Origin: Micrococcaceae bacterium
GTDB taxonomy: Bacteria > Actinomycetota > Actinomycetes > Actinomycetales > Micrococcaceae
DNA length: 33,861 nucleotides
Assembly (NCBI GenBank): GCA_030452125.1
Contig: JAKDMV010000023.1
Location: 1 to 33,861, forward strand
Direction of reading: 5' to 3'
Shown here: positions 1 through 8,326 of the stretch, in pieces
How the letters are laid out: every line of letters starts with the position of its first letter
Numbering within the stretch: position 1 is the first letter of the stretch
The notes under the pieces: model-generated
What the model was told of the DNA's origin: nothing
Databases searched by the model: none
Seen by the model: only the letters and a program-made list of their open reading frames with translations
Program-made: the position numbers and the translations under genes

Positions 1-1
1 C

Positions 2-424
2 CCGAAGATGCCCGCTGCTGCAAAGAAGCACGATCTTGAGGGAGCAGCGGCATTCACGGAGTACTACTTCGACCTGATCGAATACACCTCAGTGACCAAC
101 GAGTCGAAACCAATCAGTAAGGTGTCTTCGCCCGAGTGCCAGCTTTGCCATGCATCGATAATCGACCCAGCCATATCCAACAAAAAATCAGGTGGTTGGA
201 ATACCGGCGGTGCCTTCAAGCTTTCTGTTAGTTCCGCTCAAAAGGAAGGGCCCAATGAAGTATGGGTATCTTTCAACTACATTCAAGCGGGAGGACTCGT
301 CTACGATCCTGATAAGACCGTGCGGACCACGCTCGAAAAGACCCCAAAGCCCGTCGTCGGATCCTTTTTCTTAGGGTGGGACGACGGATGGCGAGTCAAC
401 TCAGTGGAATTCCCAAAATCATGA
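2..424 (+). CDS. DUF6318-like secreted/lipoprotein domain, 5'-truncated
   Basis: The reading frame is open to the left edge of the window (codons at 2-7 precede the Met at 8), so the N-terminus, probably with a lipoprotein signal, is most likely missing. The visible 138-140 residues begin with a Met-Pro-Ala-Ala-Ala stretch and carry Gly-Ala-Ala-Ala-Phe-Thr-Glu-Tyr-Tyr, a Cys-x-x-Cys pair around residues 45-48 and a Trp-rich C-terminal strand. This layout resembles the actinobacterial DUF6318 family, whose function is unknown. It lies 10 bp upstream of another secreted protein gene and probably shares its transcript. Base composition is lower in G+C than in the rest of the window. The family assignment is by pattern recognition only. 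Confidence 0.6.
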   Translation, partial: PKMPAAAKKHDLEGAAAFTEYYFDLIEYTSVTNESKPISKVSSPECQLCHASIIDPAISNKKSGGWNTGGAFKLSVSSAQKEGPNEVWVSFNYIQAGGLVYDPDKTVRTTLEKTPKPVVGSFFLGWDDGWRVNSVEFPKS

Positions 425-434
425 GCGACCAAGC

Positions 435-1511
435 ATGACTACATTTACTAGTACTCCGAGATTTCGTTTTCTCCGCACCTTACTTTTCGCGCTTACACTG
501 ACTCTTTCAATTGGCACGACTGCTGCCATGGGGGCGCCTCTAGCAAAACAGACTACCGACGACGCCGGGGCCATAATCGGCTTCGAAAAGAGGCGTGCTA
601 CCGCAGCAAAAGATGCCTCCGAGGGATTTCAGGAAAACCGACAGAACAAGATAGAAAACTCCAAGAAAAGTAGTAGTACTCCGGAGACCCCCGCAGGCAG
701 GGGCACTGCTGGACCCAAAAAAACGTCCCACCAGACAACACCGAAGTCTCCGAAGTACGAAGTTTCCTACTCAACTACCTGTGCCTTTGAACTCGGCGGT
801 AGCGGAACTTGCAGAACTTTCGACGAAGCTCCTTGCCCAGAAGATGAGCCGCTAAAAGTTCGCACAATCCGGACGCCAGCTGGAGCACTCGTATCTCGAG
901 ACACTTATTGCTCTACTGAGCCTCCACCCGAGGCCCCCAAAGACTCAGCCGAGAAACCCGCCGATCTACAGCGCGCGGTGCAGGAGCAACGAAGCATCGA
1001 GGTCTCGCCTGCAGACTTTCAGAGTTTCCCCATACGTGGTTCGAAGGTTGCTAGTCAGCCTTCGGGGTTCTCGCTGCGAAATGGAAACGCGCACATGTAT
1101 GCCAAATCTGACCTCCAGACCTTCGACGTTGATATCTACGACGAACCAGTAAGGATCCGGGCGATCCCCCAGACCTATCTCTGGAACTACGGAGATGGTC
1201 ACAGCAGGAAACTTCAAAAACCCGGGAAACCCATGCCTGGCCACACCTTCGATCAGCCCACCGACACCAGTCACGTCTATACGAAGACCGGCGATTACAG
1301 CATCCAGCTGAACACCGCCTATCGCGGCGAATACTCCGTCGACGGCGGTCCGTGGATGCCCATTCCCGGGACCGCAACTGTCCCCAGCGATCCCATGCCC
1401 ATGAGCGTCTGGCGGACCAAGAAGCTCCTGGTTGACGAGGACTGTGCCGAAAACCCTGGCGGCCCGGCGTGTGACTCACCGTTCCTGAATGGGGAAACCG
1501 CATCGAAATAG
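435..1511 (+). CDS. Secreted hypothetical protein with C-terminal PKD-like domain
   Basis: This 358-residue protein has an N-terminal signal peptide: a basic start (TPRFRFLR), a hydrophobic stretch at about residues 14-31 and an Ala-x-Gly-Ala cleavage region. A long Lys/Ser/Pro-rich, low-complexity linker covers about residues 40-110, followed by a segment with paired cysteines. From about residue 250 a PKD-like fold is suggested by Tyr-Leu-Trp-Asn-Tyr-Gly-Asp-Gly and later His-Val-Tyr-Thr-Lys-Thr-Gly-Asp-Tyr. The function is unknown; an extracellular or cell-wall role is inferred. It follows the DUF6318-like gene and probably forms a unit with it. The 5' two-thirds is AT-richer than the 3' third, so the gene looks compositionally mosaic. 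Confidence 0.75.
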   Translation: MTTFTSTPRFRFLRTLLFALTLTLSIGTTAAMGAPLAKQTTDDAGAIIGFEKRRATAAKDASEGFQENRQNKIENSKKSSSTPETPAGRGTAGPKKTSHQTTPKSPKYEVSYSTTCAFELGGSGTCRTFDEAPCPEDEPLKVRTIRTPAGALVSRDTYCSTEPPPEAPKDSAEKPADLQRAVQEQRSIEVSPADFQSFPIRGSKVASQPSGFSLRNGNAHMYAKSDLQTFDVDIYDEPVRIRAIPQTYLWNYGDGHSRKLQKPGKPMPGHTFDQPTDTSHVYTKTGDYSIQLNTAYRGEYSVDGGPWMPIPGTATVPSDPMPMSVWRTKKLLVDEDCAENPGGPACDSPFLNGETASK

Positions 1512-1527
1512 GCGTCGGTTTCCCCAT
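1489..1527. terminator. Bidirectional terminator hairpin between converging genes
   Basis: A perfect 12-bp inverted repeat (ATGGGGAAACCG at 1489-1500 and CGGTTTCCCCAT at 1516-1527) has a 15-nt loop that contains the stop codon of the upstream plus-strand gene. No U-tract follows. It sits just before the 3' end of the converging dehydrogenase gene, so it could serve both strands. Confidence 0.6.
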
Positions 1528-1550
1528 GCCGGAGGGAGGCGCGCAGCTAC

Positions 1551-2501
1551 CTACAGCAGGTGCTCGCCCTCATGCACCAGGTTCTTCGGCTTCTCCCCAA
1601 CAGACATGCTGGCCATCTGTTCGTGGACCAGCTGGGCAATACGTGGCGGGAAGGCTTCCGTATTGCCGCCGACATGCGGTGTGATCAGTGCGTTCGGCAA
1701 CTTCCACAGCGGGTGATCGCTCGGCAGAGGTTCGGGGTCGGTCACGTCCAAGGCGCAGTGCAGTCGCCCCGAGGCTACTTCCGCCGTCAACGCGTCGGTA
1801 TCGACCACCGGACCGCGGGCCACATTGACGACCACTGAACCGTCGGGCAGCGCCCCCAGCAGGTCCCGTCCCAGCAGATGGTGGGTCGAATCATTCAGCG
1901 GGACGATCGCGATGACCGCTTCGAGGCCGGGCGCCAGTTCCATCAGCTCGTCCAGACCATGGACCTGCCCGTGTTCGTCGGTCCGCGCATGGGTTCCGAT
2001 CCGGACCAGGTCGATCTCAAAGGGATCCAGCCGGCGGCGGATCTCCTCGCCGATGCCGCCGACACCGATCAAACCGATCCGACGGTCCGCCAGCCCCTTC
2101 CATCGTGCCGAATCCCAGGTACCGGTCAGCTGGTTCTGCGCCGCCTGGCCGATGCCGCGTAGGGCCGCCAGGAGCAGGCCCACGGTCAGTTCAGCGGTGG
2201 CCGCGGCATGGACCCCATGGGCCGACGCAATGGCAATGTCTTCGCCCACGGCATCCACAACGCCGTCGTACCCGGTGGACTGGGTATGAACCAGACGCAG
2301 ATTGGGGGCCCGACGGACCTGGCCCAATCGTTTCCTTGAGGCCATCGAGTAAGGCAGCACCACGGCGCCGATGTCTTCCAGCTCCACCCCCTGGGGTTCG
2401 CCGTCCAGATCCCATACTCCGCAGCGCACCCCGGCGGGTAGTGGCGAGCAGGCATCGAGGAGGTCTTGGTCAGGGACGGTGAAGGTGGTGATCGGTTCCA
2501 T
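1551..2501 (-). CDS. D-isomer-specific 2-hydroxyacid dehydrogenase
   Basis: This NAD(P)-dependent dehydrogenase of the phosphoglycerate/D-2-hydroxyacid family would interconvert a 2-oxoacid and a D-2-hydroxyacid in the cytoplasm; the substrate cannot be read from sequence. Counting from the ATG at 2501 (316 residues), the Rossmann motif Gly-Val-Gly-Gly-Ile-Gly lies at 146-151. The family's catalytic Arg (NVARGP, R229), Glu (DPEP, E257) and His (TPHVGG, H276) are all present, so it looks active. A GTG two codons upstream (2507) is also possible. I prefer the ATG because a TANNNT box (TAAGCT, minus strand, 2508-2513) ends 6 nt before it, as in leaderless actinobacterial genes, and no Shine-Dalgarno is visible. 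It is monocistronic and converges on the secreted-protein gene. Confidence 0.9.
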   Translation of the reverse strand: MEPITTFTVPDQDLLDACSPLPAGVRCGVWDLDGEPQGVELEDIGAVVLPYSMASRKRLGQVRRAPNLRLVHTQSTGYDGVVDAVGEDIAIASAHGVHAAATAELTVGLLLAALRGIGQAAQNQLTGTWDSARWKGLADRRIGLIGVGGIGEEIRRRLDPFEIDLVRIGTHARTDEHGQVHGLDELMELAPGLEAVIAIVPLNDSTHHLLGRDLLGALPDGSVVVNVARGPVVDTDALTAEVASGRLHCALDVTDPEPLPSDHPLWKLPNALITPHVGGNTEAFPPRIAQLVHEQMASMSVGEKPKNLVHEGEHLL

Positions 2502-2507
2502 GTCCAC

Positions 2508-2513
2508 AGCTTA
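2508..2513 (-). promoter_or_regulatory. Candidate -10 box for a leaderless dehydrogenase mRNA
   Basis: TAAGCT on the minus strand lies 6 nt before the ATG at 2501, the spacing expected when transcription starts at the A of the start codon. Confidence 0.4.
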
Positions 2514-2594
2514 GGATTCATCCCCGGCACAGCCGCCAATCGGAGTCCGGAAACCGGATGGAATGTGACACGGAACGCATTCAGGAAAGCGGTT

Positions 2595-2623
2595 TTGCAC
2601 GGTCGGAAAAGTGCTGGTAATGT
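2595..2623 (+). promoter_or_regulatory. Promoter of tRNA-Lys
   Basis: TTGCAC (2595-2600) and TAATGT (2618-2623) are separated by 17 bp, a good primary-sigma-factor match. The predicted start leaves a leader of about 45 nt before the tRNA. Confidence 0.7.
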
Positions 2624-2675
2624 TTCATCTCGTTGCAAAGCGCGGTCCCGCAAGGAAATCGCAGCCAGCAGCAAT

Positions 2676-2748
2676 GCACCTCTAGCTCAATTGGTAGAGC
2701 AACTGACTCTTAATCAGTAGGTTTCGGGTTCGAGTCCCGAGGGGTGCA
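2676..2748 (+). tRNA. tRNA-Lys (anticodon CTT)
   Basis: A full cloverleaf can be drawn: 7-bp acceptor (GCACCTC with GGGGTGC), D-loop TAGCTCAATTGGTAGAGCA, anticodon loop CTCTTAA with anticodon CTT, and a T-arm with GGTTCGAGTCC. The discriminator is A2748. The 3' CCA is not encoded. Confidence 0.97.
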
Positions 2749-2757
2749 CACACGATG

Positions 2758-2788
2758 AAGGAGGCCGGCCGAGAGGCCGGCCTCTTTT
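2758..2788 (+). terminator. Rho-independent terminator after tRNA-Lys
   Basis: A 10-bp GC-rich stem (GAGGCCGGCC at 2761-2770, GGCCGGCCTC at 2775-2784) with a GAGA loop is followed by TTTT, with As on the 5' side that can extend the stem. It separates tRNA-Lys from bcp. Confidence 0.9.
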
Positions 2789-2815
2789 GTATACCCGGAT
2801 ACCTGGAGGAAGCCC

Positions 2816-3304
2816 ATGACCACCCCATCCCAGCGCCTCGCCGTCGGCGATACAGCTCCCGCCTTCACCCTGACCGCCGCGGACGGCTCCACCGTCTCGC
2901 TCTCCGATTACGCCGGCTCCAAGGTCGTCGTCTACTTCTATCCGGCGGCGATGACCCCCGGCTGCACCAAGCAGGCCTGCGACTTCCGCGATTCGCTCTC
3001 CTCGCTGGCTTCCGCCGGGTACCAGGTGCTGGGGATCTCCCCCGACGCCCCCGCGAAGCTGGCGAAGTTCACCGACAAGGAATCCCTGACCTTCCCGGTG
3101 CTCTCCGATGAGGACCACGCCGTCGCGGCCGCCTACGGCGCCTGGGGCGAGAAGAAGAACTACGGCCGTGTCTACGAGGGCCTGATCCGCTCGACGATCG
3201 TGGTCGGCGAGGACGGGAAGATCCAGCTCGCGCAGTACAACGTCAGGGCCACGGGCCACGTCGCCAAGCTGCACCGCGATCTGGGCCTCGACACCGCCTC
3301 CTGA
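2816..3304 (+). CDS. bcp: Thioredoxin-dependent thiol peroxidase (Bcp/PrxQ peroxiredoxin)
   Basis: This cytoplasmic peroxiredoxin reduces H2O2 and organic hydroperoxides using thioredoxin-type reductants. The 162 residues are the usual family length. The peroxidatic cysteine lies in YPAAMTPGCTKQAC (Cys50, with the family's Pro-x-x-x-Thr-x-x-Cys context) and the resolving cysteine is Cys55, five residues on, as in 2-Cys Bcp/PrxQ enzymes. The start ATG is preceded by a good ribosome site (GGAGGA, 2806-2811). It lies between two tRNA genes: a terminator separates it from tRNA-Lys and tRNA-Leu begins 76 bp after its stop. Confidence 0.95.
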   Translation: MTTPSQRLAVGDTAPAFTLTAADGSTVSLSDYAGSKVVVYFYPAAMTPGCTKQACDFRDSLSSLASAGYQVLGISPDAPAKLAKFTDKESLTFPVLSDEDHAVAAAYGAWGEKKNYGRVYEGLIRSTIVVGEDGKIQLAQYNVRATGHVAKLHRDLGLDTAS

Positions 3305-3343
3305 CCGCACGGGCCAATCCACCGGTCCTGCAATGGGTTCCGT

Positions 3344-3349
3344 TACACT
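3344..3349 (+). promoter_or_regulatory. Candidate -10 element of tRNA-Leu
   Basis: TACACT lies 31 nt upstream of the tRNA. Between it and the tRNA is a 7-bp inverted repeat (TGAGGCC 3353-3359, GGCCTCA 3374-3380) that ends exactly one base before the tRNA's first nucleotide. No clear -35 was seen. Confidence 0.4.
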
Positions 3350-3380
3350 GGTTGAGGCCTTCCGCGTGCAGGGGGCCTCA

Positions 3381-3465
<85 letters not shown>

Positions 3466-3570
3466 GGTGATGATGACCGACGAGAAAGAACGACCCATCG
3501 GCTCGTCACAGGACCTTCATCGGCCCCGCAGAACCCATCGGGACGCCCCCTAGGCAAGGAGCAAGTCAGC

Positions 3571-5424
3571 GTGGAGTCCACCAACCGCCCCGGCGACGCT
3601 CCGGGGCCTGGTACCTCGCTCCCCGCGGGAGGACGTCCCTCGCGGCGGACGGTACTGGGTATCGGGTCGATCGCCATGGCCGGACTGGTCGGATGCACCA
3701 AGGCCACCACACCGGAGGAACTGCCCACCGCTGCCCCGCCATCCAGATCGATCGTGAAGAACCTGGAAATACGGTTCGGCACGCCTGCCTCCCCGGCCAT
3801 CCTGGATCCGGCCCTGGCCTCGGACAACGAATCCTTCAGGGTCACCCGGCAGATCTTCGAATCGCTGATCAGCGTCGACCCGGATACCGGGGCCCCCACC
3901 CCGGGGCTGGCCACCAAGTGGACGACCAGCAAGGACGGGCTCACCTACACCTTCACCCTGCGGGACGGGGTGTCCTTCCACGACGGCACCGAATTCAACG
4001 CCGACGCCGTCGTCCACAACTTCGAACGCTGGGCCAACCTGCCGAAGGATCTCGGAGGGCAGGTCGGGCAGGCCTTCGAATCGGTCTTCCACCACAACGA
4101 TGTGCAACTGGCCCACGACAAGTCCATTGCCCCAGATACCCGGGCGGCCACCCAATCCGCGCTGCGCTCCCCCGACGTCCTGGGCGGGTTGGGCCTGGAT
4201 AAGGACCCCGGCAAGGAGCCGGCCCCGGAGGACCCGATCAAGACGGTGACTGCCAGCTACTACCAGGGCTGTCGCGCCGAGGGGACCCACACGTTCGTCT
4301 TGACGCTCACCAAGCCGATCACGGGTTTGATCGATGCCCTCACCCTTCCGGGTTTCGGGATCGCCTCGCCGTCGGCGCTGCGGAAATACAAGGCCGACGA
4401 ATCGACGAAGGATTCCTCCGGCGGCATCAGCACCGGTTTCAGCAAGCATCCGGTGGGCACCGGCCCCTATCTCTTCGACGAGGCGGCGGAAGATTCGGTC
4501 ACCGTCATCGCCAACGAGGACCACTGGCGGCACAGCACCCAGATCGGTCGGGCCACGTTCGCCGTCCTGCGCGATCCCTCCTCGCGTCTGCAGTCCCTGC
4601 GGCGGCAGAAGATCGCCGCCTATGACATGGTCACCGTCGGGGAACTGCGCGAGCTCGTCCGTGAAGGCCAACAGGTCCTGCAGCGCGACCCCTTCTCGAT
4701 CCTGTACATGGGGATGAACCAGTCCAACCCGGTCCTGGCGGACCGGAAGATCCGCCAGGCGGTGGCCCATGCCGTGGACCGGCAGAAGCTCATCGAGGAG
4801 TTTTTCATCTCCGGGACCAAGGAGGCACGCAGCTTCGTGCCACCCAGCCTCGGGGTCCCCGACGCCCAGACCTACTTCGGCTATGACCTCCCCAAGGCCA
4901 AATCGTTGCTGAAGAGCTCGGACTACGACGGCGAACCGATCCCCTTCACCTATCCGCTGAACGTCACCCGGGCCTATCTGCCGATGCCCGAGCGGATCTA
5001 TGCCGCGCTCAGCGCCCAGCTGACCGCCGCCGGGTTCAACATCAAGCCCTACCCGGTCGAATGGGAGGACGGCTATCTGGAGGACGTCGTCTCCGGCCAC
5101 CGCCCCGGCTTCCACCTGTCGGGGTGGAACGGCGGCTACCGGGACCCGGACAATTTCATCGGCACGCTGTTCGGCACCACGTCCCCGGAATTCGACTACG
5201 ACGCCCCGAAGGTGCGCGCGAAGATCGTCAAGGCCCGCTCCATGCCCAACGGGGACCAGCGGGCGACCACCTACCAGCAGATCGGCGAACAGCTGGCCAA
5301 GGATCTTCCCGCCCTGCCGCTGGCCTACCCGATCTCCGCCGTCGCAGCCGACGATACGGTCCTGCATTACCCCACCAGTCCCACCCTGGACGAGCCCTTC
5401 GACCGGGTGAGGCTCGCCACCTAG
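3571..5424 (+). CDS. ABC transporter substrate-binding lipoprotein, family 5 (peptide/nickel type)
   Basis: An extracytoplasmic solute-binding lipoprotein of the SBP_bac_5 family (oligopeptide/dipeptide/nickel importers), 617 residues from the GTG chosen here. The GTG has AAGGAG at 3556-3561, 9 nt upstream. The frame is open further upstream, but that part overlaps tRNA-Leu and is unlikely to be coding. The N-terminus has a twin-arginine motif (RR at 25-26), a hydrophobic stretch and a lipobox Leu-Val-Gly-Cys with Cys42, so it is probably Tat-exported and lipidated. The mature part shows the family layout: FGTPASPAILDPALA, then GLATKWTTSKDGLTYTFTLRDGVSFHDGTEF and VGTGPY. No permease or ATPase gene lies beside it, so it is an orphan component here. 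The ligand cannot be assigned. Confidence 0.9.
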   Translation: MESTNRPGDAPGPGTSLPAGGRPSRRTVLGIGSIAMAGLVGCTKATTPEELPTAAPPSRSIVKNLEIRFGTPASPAILDPALASDNESFRVTRQIFESLISVDPDTGAPTPGLATKWTTSKDGLTYTFTLRDGVSFHDGTEFNADAVVHNFERWANLPKDLGGQVGQAFESVFHHNDVQLAHDKSIAPDTRAATQSALRSPDVLGGLGLDKDPGKEPAPEDPIKTVTASYYQGCRAEGTHTFVLTLTKPITGLIDALTLPGFGIASPSALRKYKADESTKDSSGGISTGFSKHPVGTGPYLFDEAAEDSVTVIANEDHWRHSTQIGRATFAVLRDPSSRLQSLRRQKIAAYDMVTVGELRELVREGQQVLQRDPFSILYMGMNQSNPVLADRKIRQAVAHAVDRQKLIEEFFISGTKEARSFVPPSLGVPDAQTYFGYDLPKAKSLLKSSDYDGEPIPFTYPLNVTRAYLPMPERIYAALSAQLTAAGFNIKPYPVEWEDGYLEDVVSGHRPGFHLSGWNGGYRDPDNFIGTLFGTTSPEFDYDAPKVRAKIVKARSMPNGDQRATTYQQIGEQLAKDLPALPLAYPISAVAADDTVLHYPTSPTLDEPFDRVRLAT

Positions 5425-5514
5425 GGCGGCCGAGGGCACCGCTTGATTTCATGGCGGTGATCCGACCGCGCTAACCTTGACTTAAGCCACCAGAGTCGTC
5501 GGATGGAGAATCCT

Positions 5515-6996
5515 GTGCCGAGCCAAACCAGCTCATCGAATGTCGATATCGCCCTGATCGGCGGTGGGGTCATGAGTGCAACGCTGGGAACGCTGCTCAA
5601 GCAACTGGAGCCCAGCTGGGATGTCGCCCTGTTCGAGAACCTCGACCAGGCAGGCCAGGAGGCGTCCGACCCCTGGAACAACGCTGGTACCGGCCACTCC
5701 GCCCTGTGCGAACTGAACTACTCCCCGCTCGGCGCCGACGGCAAGGTCGACCCGGCCAAGGCCGTGGGCATCAACGAGCAGTGGCAGGTCTCCCGCCAGT
5801 TCTACTCCCACCTGGTGGACCAGGGCCGCATCTCCACCCCCAGCTCCTTCATCAACCCGCTACCGCATATGAGCTTCGTCCACGGTTCGGACAGCGCCGA
5901 CTACCTCCAGACCCGCTTCGAGTCGCTGCGCACCCAGCCGCTCTTCGAAGAGATGGAGCACACCGAGGACCTCTCCACGATCGCCGAATGGGCCCCACTG
6001 GTGGCCGAAGGCCGCAACCCCGGCGAGCGGGTCGCCGCTTCCCGCGTCAAGGGTGGCACCGACGTCGACTTCGGGTCGCTGACCCGCCAGCTGATCGCCA
6101 ACCTCGGTGAGGACGGGGTCGACCTGAACTTCGGCCATAAGGTCACCGGCCTGGAGCGCAACGGTGCCGGCTGGACGCTGACCGTGAAGAACAAGGCCAC
6201 CGGGGACAAGCACACCGTGAACGCCAAGTTCGTCTTCGTCGGTGCCGGTGGCGGCGCCTTGCATCTGCTCCAGGCCGCCGGCATCCCCGAAGCCCACGGC
6301 TTCGGCGGCTTCCCGGTCTCCGGGCAGTTCCTGCGCAGCACCAACGAGGAGGTCATCTCCCGCCACCATGCCAAGGTCTACGGCCAGGCCTCCGTCGGCG
6401 CCCCGCCGATGTCGGTGCCCCACCTGGACACCCGCTTCGTCAACGGCAAGCGTTCGCTCATGTTCGGCCCCTACGGCGGTTTCTCTCCCAAGTTCCTCAA
6501 ATCAGGTTCCTATATGGACCTGGTGGCCTCGGTCCGTCCGGGCAACCTCATCCCGATGCTGGCCGTCGCCAAGGACAACCTGGGCCTGGTGAAGTACCTG
6601 GTCACCGAGGTCCTCAAGAGCCGCGAGGCCAAGAACGAGGCCCTGCGCGAGTACTACCCCAACGCCTCGGGCGATGGCTGGGAACTGATCACCGCCGGCC
6701 AGCGGGTCCAGGTCATCAAGAAGGACAAGAAACGCGGCGGTGTGCTGCAGTTCGGCACCGAGGTCATCACCAGTGCCGACGGGTCGATCTCGGGTCTGCT
6801 CGGCGCTTCGCCCGGCGCTTCGACCGCTGCCCCGATCATGATCGAGGTCCTGCGCCGCTGCTTCCCGCAGAACTTCGCCGGCTGGGAGTCCAAGCTCACC
6901 GAGATCGTCCCGAGCTTCGGCGTCAAGCTCAATGAGAATCCCGAGCTGCTTGCCCAGGTCACCGCGGCCACCAACAAGTCCCTCGGACTGAAGTAG
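5515..6996 (+). CDS. mqo: Malate:quinone oxidoreductase
   Basis: This FAD-dependent, membrane-associated TCA-cycle enzyme oxidises L-malate to oxaloacetate and passes electrons to the quinone pool. About 493 residues match the family length. The FAD-binding [10 protein letters not shown] lies at the N-terminus, [18 protein letters not shown] follows at about residue 55, and the C-terminal family signature around [11 protein letters not shown] is present. Two starts compete: ATG 5503 and GTG 5515. I prefer GTG 5515 because GGATGGAG lies just upstream at ribosome-site distance, whereas 5503 has none. A strong terminator follows at 7013-7043, so the gene is probably monocistronic. Confidence 0.95.
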   Translation: MPSQTSSSNVDIALIGGGVMSATLGTLLKQLEPSWDVALFENLDQAGQEASDPWNNAGTGHSALCELNYSPLGADGKVDPAKAVGINEQWQVSRQFYSHLVDQGRISTPSSFINPLPHMSFVHGSDSADYLQTRFESLRTQPLFEEMEHTEDLSTIAEWAPLVAEGRNPGERVAASRVKGGTDVDFGSLTRQLIANLGEDGVDLNFGHKVTGLERNGAGWTLTVKNKATGDKHTVNAKFVFVGAGGGALHLLQAAGIPEAHGFGGFPVSGQFLRSTNEEVISRHHAKVYGQASVGAPPMSVPHLDTRFVNGKRSLMFGPYGGFSPKFLKSGSYMDLVASVRPGNLIPMLAVAKDNLGLVKYLVTEVLKSREAKNEALREYYPNASGDGWELITAGQRVQVIKKDKKRGGVLQFGTEVITSADGSISGLLGASPGASTAAPIMIEVLRRCFPQNFAGWESKLTEIVPSFGVKLNENPELLAQVTAATNKSLGLK

Positions 6997-7012
6997 CCGG
7001 ACAGTGCCGGCG

Positions 7013-7043
7013 ACGGTGGGACGGGTACTGCCCGTCCCACCGT
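7013..7043 (+). terminator. Terminator after mqo
   Basis: A 13-bp stem (the 12-bp arms CGGTGGGACGGG 7014-7025 and CCCGTCCCACCG 7031-7042 plus an A-T pair) has a TACTG loop and is followed by TTCGTTAA, a short T-containing tail. Confidence 0.85.
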
Positions 7044-7121
7044 TCGTTAACGCCCCGGTCGGCGCCGCCGCCACTCTGCCTCCCCGCACCGCTGGGAATA
7101 CCGGGGAAACCACCGTGGTTC

Positions 7122-7154
7122 TTACATGCATACGCATACATTTTCTGGCATACT
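7122..7154 (+). promoter_or_regulatory. Candidate operator/promoter of the LLM-marR operon
   Basis: The AT-richer segment before the LLM gene carries the tandem repeat GCATAC GCATAC (7128-7139) inside ATGC-ATAC-GCAT (7126-7137), plus a third CATAC at 7149-7153 that could form part of a -10 box. A MarR regulator ends the operon, so autoregulation here is plausible but unproven. Confidence 0.35.
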
Positions 7155-7180
7155 GAAAGCCGGAGCCACGAAGGAGCACC

Positions 7181-8326
7181 ATGGAAATCGGCGTCTTTTC
7201 GGTCAGCGACATCACCGCGGACCCCACCACCGGGCATCTGCCGACCGAGCATGAACGCATCACCGCGATGGTGGCGATCGCGAAGAAGGTCGAAGAGATC
7301 GGGATGGACGTCTTCGCCATCGGCGAGCACCACAACCCGCCGTTCTTCTCCTCCTCCCCCACCACCGAGCTGGCCTATATCGCCGCTCTGACCGAACGCA
7401 TCACCCTCTCCACGGCCACGACCCTGATCACCACGAACGACCCGGTGAAGATCGCCGAGGATTTCGCGATGCTCCAGCATCTGTCGGGCGGCCGGACGGA
7501 TCTGGTGCTCGGACGCGGGAACACGGCCCCGGTCTACCCCTGGTTCGGCAAGAGCTCGGCGGATGCGGTGGAACTGACCGTGGAGAACTACCATCTGCTG
7601 CGCCGCCTCTGGGACGAGGAGAACGTCTCCTGGTCCGGCAAGCACCGTACGGCGCTGCAGAACTTCACCTCCACCCCGCGTCCGCTGGATTCCGTTGCCC
7701 CCTTCGTCTGGCACGGTTCCATCCGTACCCCGCAGGTCGCGGAGATCGCCGCCTACTACGGTGACGGGTTCTTCGCCAACAACATCTTCTGGCCCAAGGA
7801 GCACTACCAGGAGCTGATCGGCCTCTACCGGCAACGTTTCGAGCACTACGGCCACGGCCGGGCCGACCAGGCCTATGTGGGCCTGGGCGGACAGTTCTAC
7901 CTGGCCGAAAACTCGCAGGACGCCGTGGCACAATTCCGCCCGTACTTCGACAAGGCCCCGGTCTATGGCCACGGACCCTCGCTGGAGGATTTCACCGCCC
8001 AGACGCCCTTGACCGTCGGCAGCCCGCAGCAGATGATCGAGAAGACGCTCACGTTCCAGGAATACTTCGGTGACTACCACCGCCAGCTCTTCCTGGTCGA
8101 TCACGCCGGTCTGCCCCTGAAGACGGTGTTGAACCAGTTGGATCTGTTCGGCGAGCGGGTCCTGCCCGAGCTGCGGGCCGAATATGCCCGGCGCAAACCC
8201 GCGGACCATCCGGAACCCCCGACCCACGCCAACCTGCTGGCAGCGCGGCGGGCAGGCATCAAACCGGCCACCGCCCGCAACGAGGTCCCGCTGCCGGCCA
8301 CCACCTTCGAGGAGTCCCATGTCTAG
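7181..8326 (+). CDS. LLM-class FMN-dependent oxidoreductase, CE1758 type
   Basis: A bacterial-luciferase-like flavin monooxygenase, 381 residues. The N-terminal MEIGVFSVSDI strand, the Gly-Glu-His-His-Asn cluster near residue 49 and the segment GGRTDLVLGRGN near residue 110 are typical of the actinobacterial CE1758 subgroup. The natural substrate is unknown. The start ATG has AAGGAG 5 nt upstream. Its stop overlaps the start of the marR gene by 8 bp (ATGTCTAG), so the two are translationally coupled. The usual inference is a substrate-inducible oxidoreductase controlled by its own MarR regulator. Confidence 0.88.
   Translation: MEIGVFSVSDITADPTTGHLPTEHERITAMVAIAKKVEEIGMDVFAIGEHHNPPFFSSSPTTELAYIAALTERITLSTATTLITTNDPVKIAEDFAMLQHLSGGRTDLVLGRGNTAPVYPWFGKSSADAVELTVENYHLLRRLWDEENVSWSGKHRTALQNFTSTPRPLDSVAPFVWHGSIRTPQVAEIAAYYGDGFFANNIFWPKEHYQELIGLYRQRFEHYGHGRADQAYVGLGGQFYLAENSQDAVAQFRPYFDKAPVYGHGPSLEDFTAQTPLTVGSPQQMIEKTLTFQEYFGDYHRQLFLVDHAGLPLKTVLNQLDLFGERVLPELRAEYARRKPADHPEPPTHANLLAARRAGIKPATARNEVPLPATTFEESHV

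Noticed and set aside
3550-5439. A 629-codon open frame on the minus strand
   Set aside because: It is antisense to the solute-binding lipoprotein; no recognisable domain.
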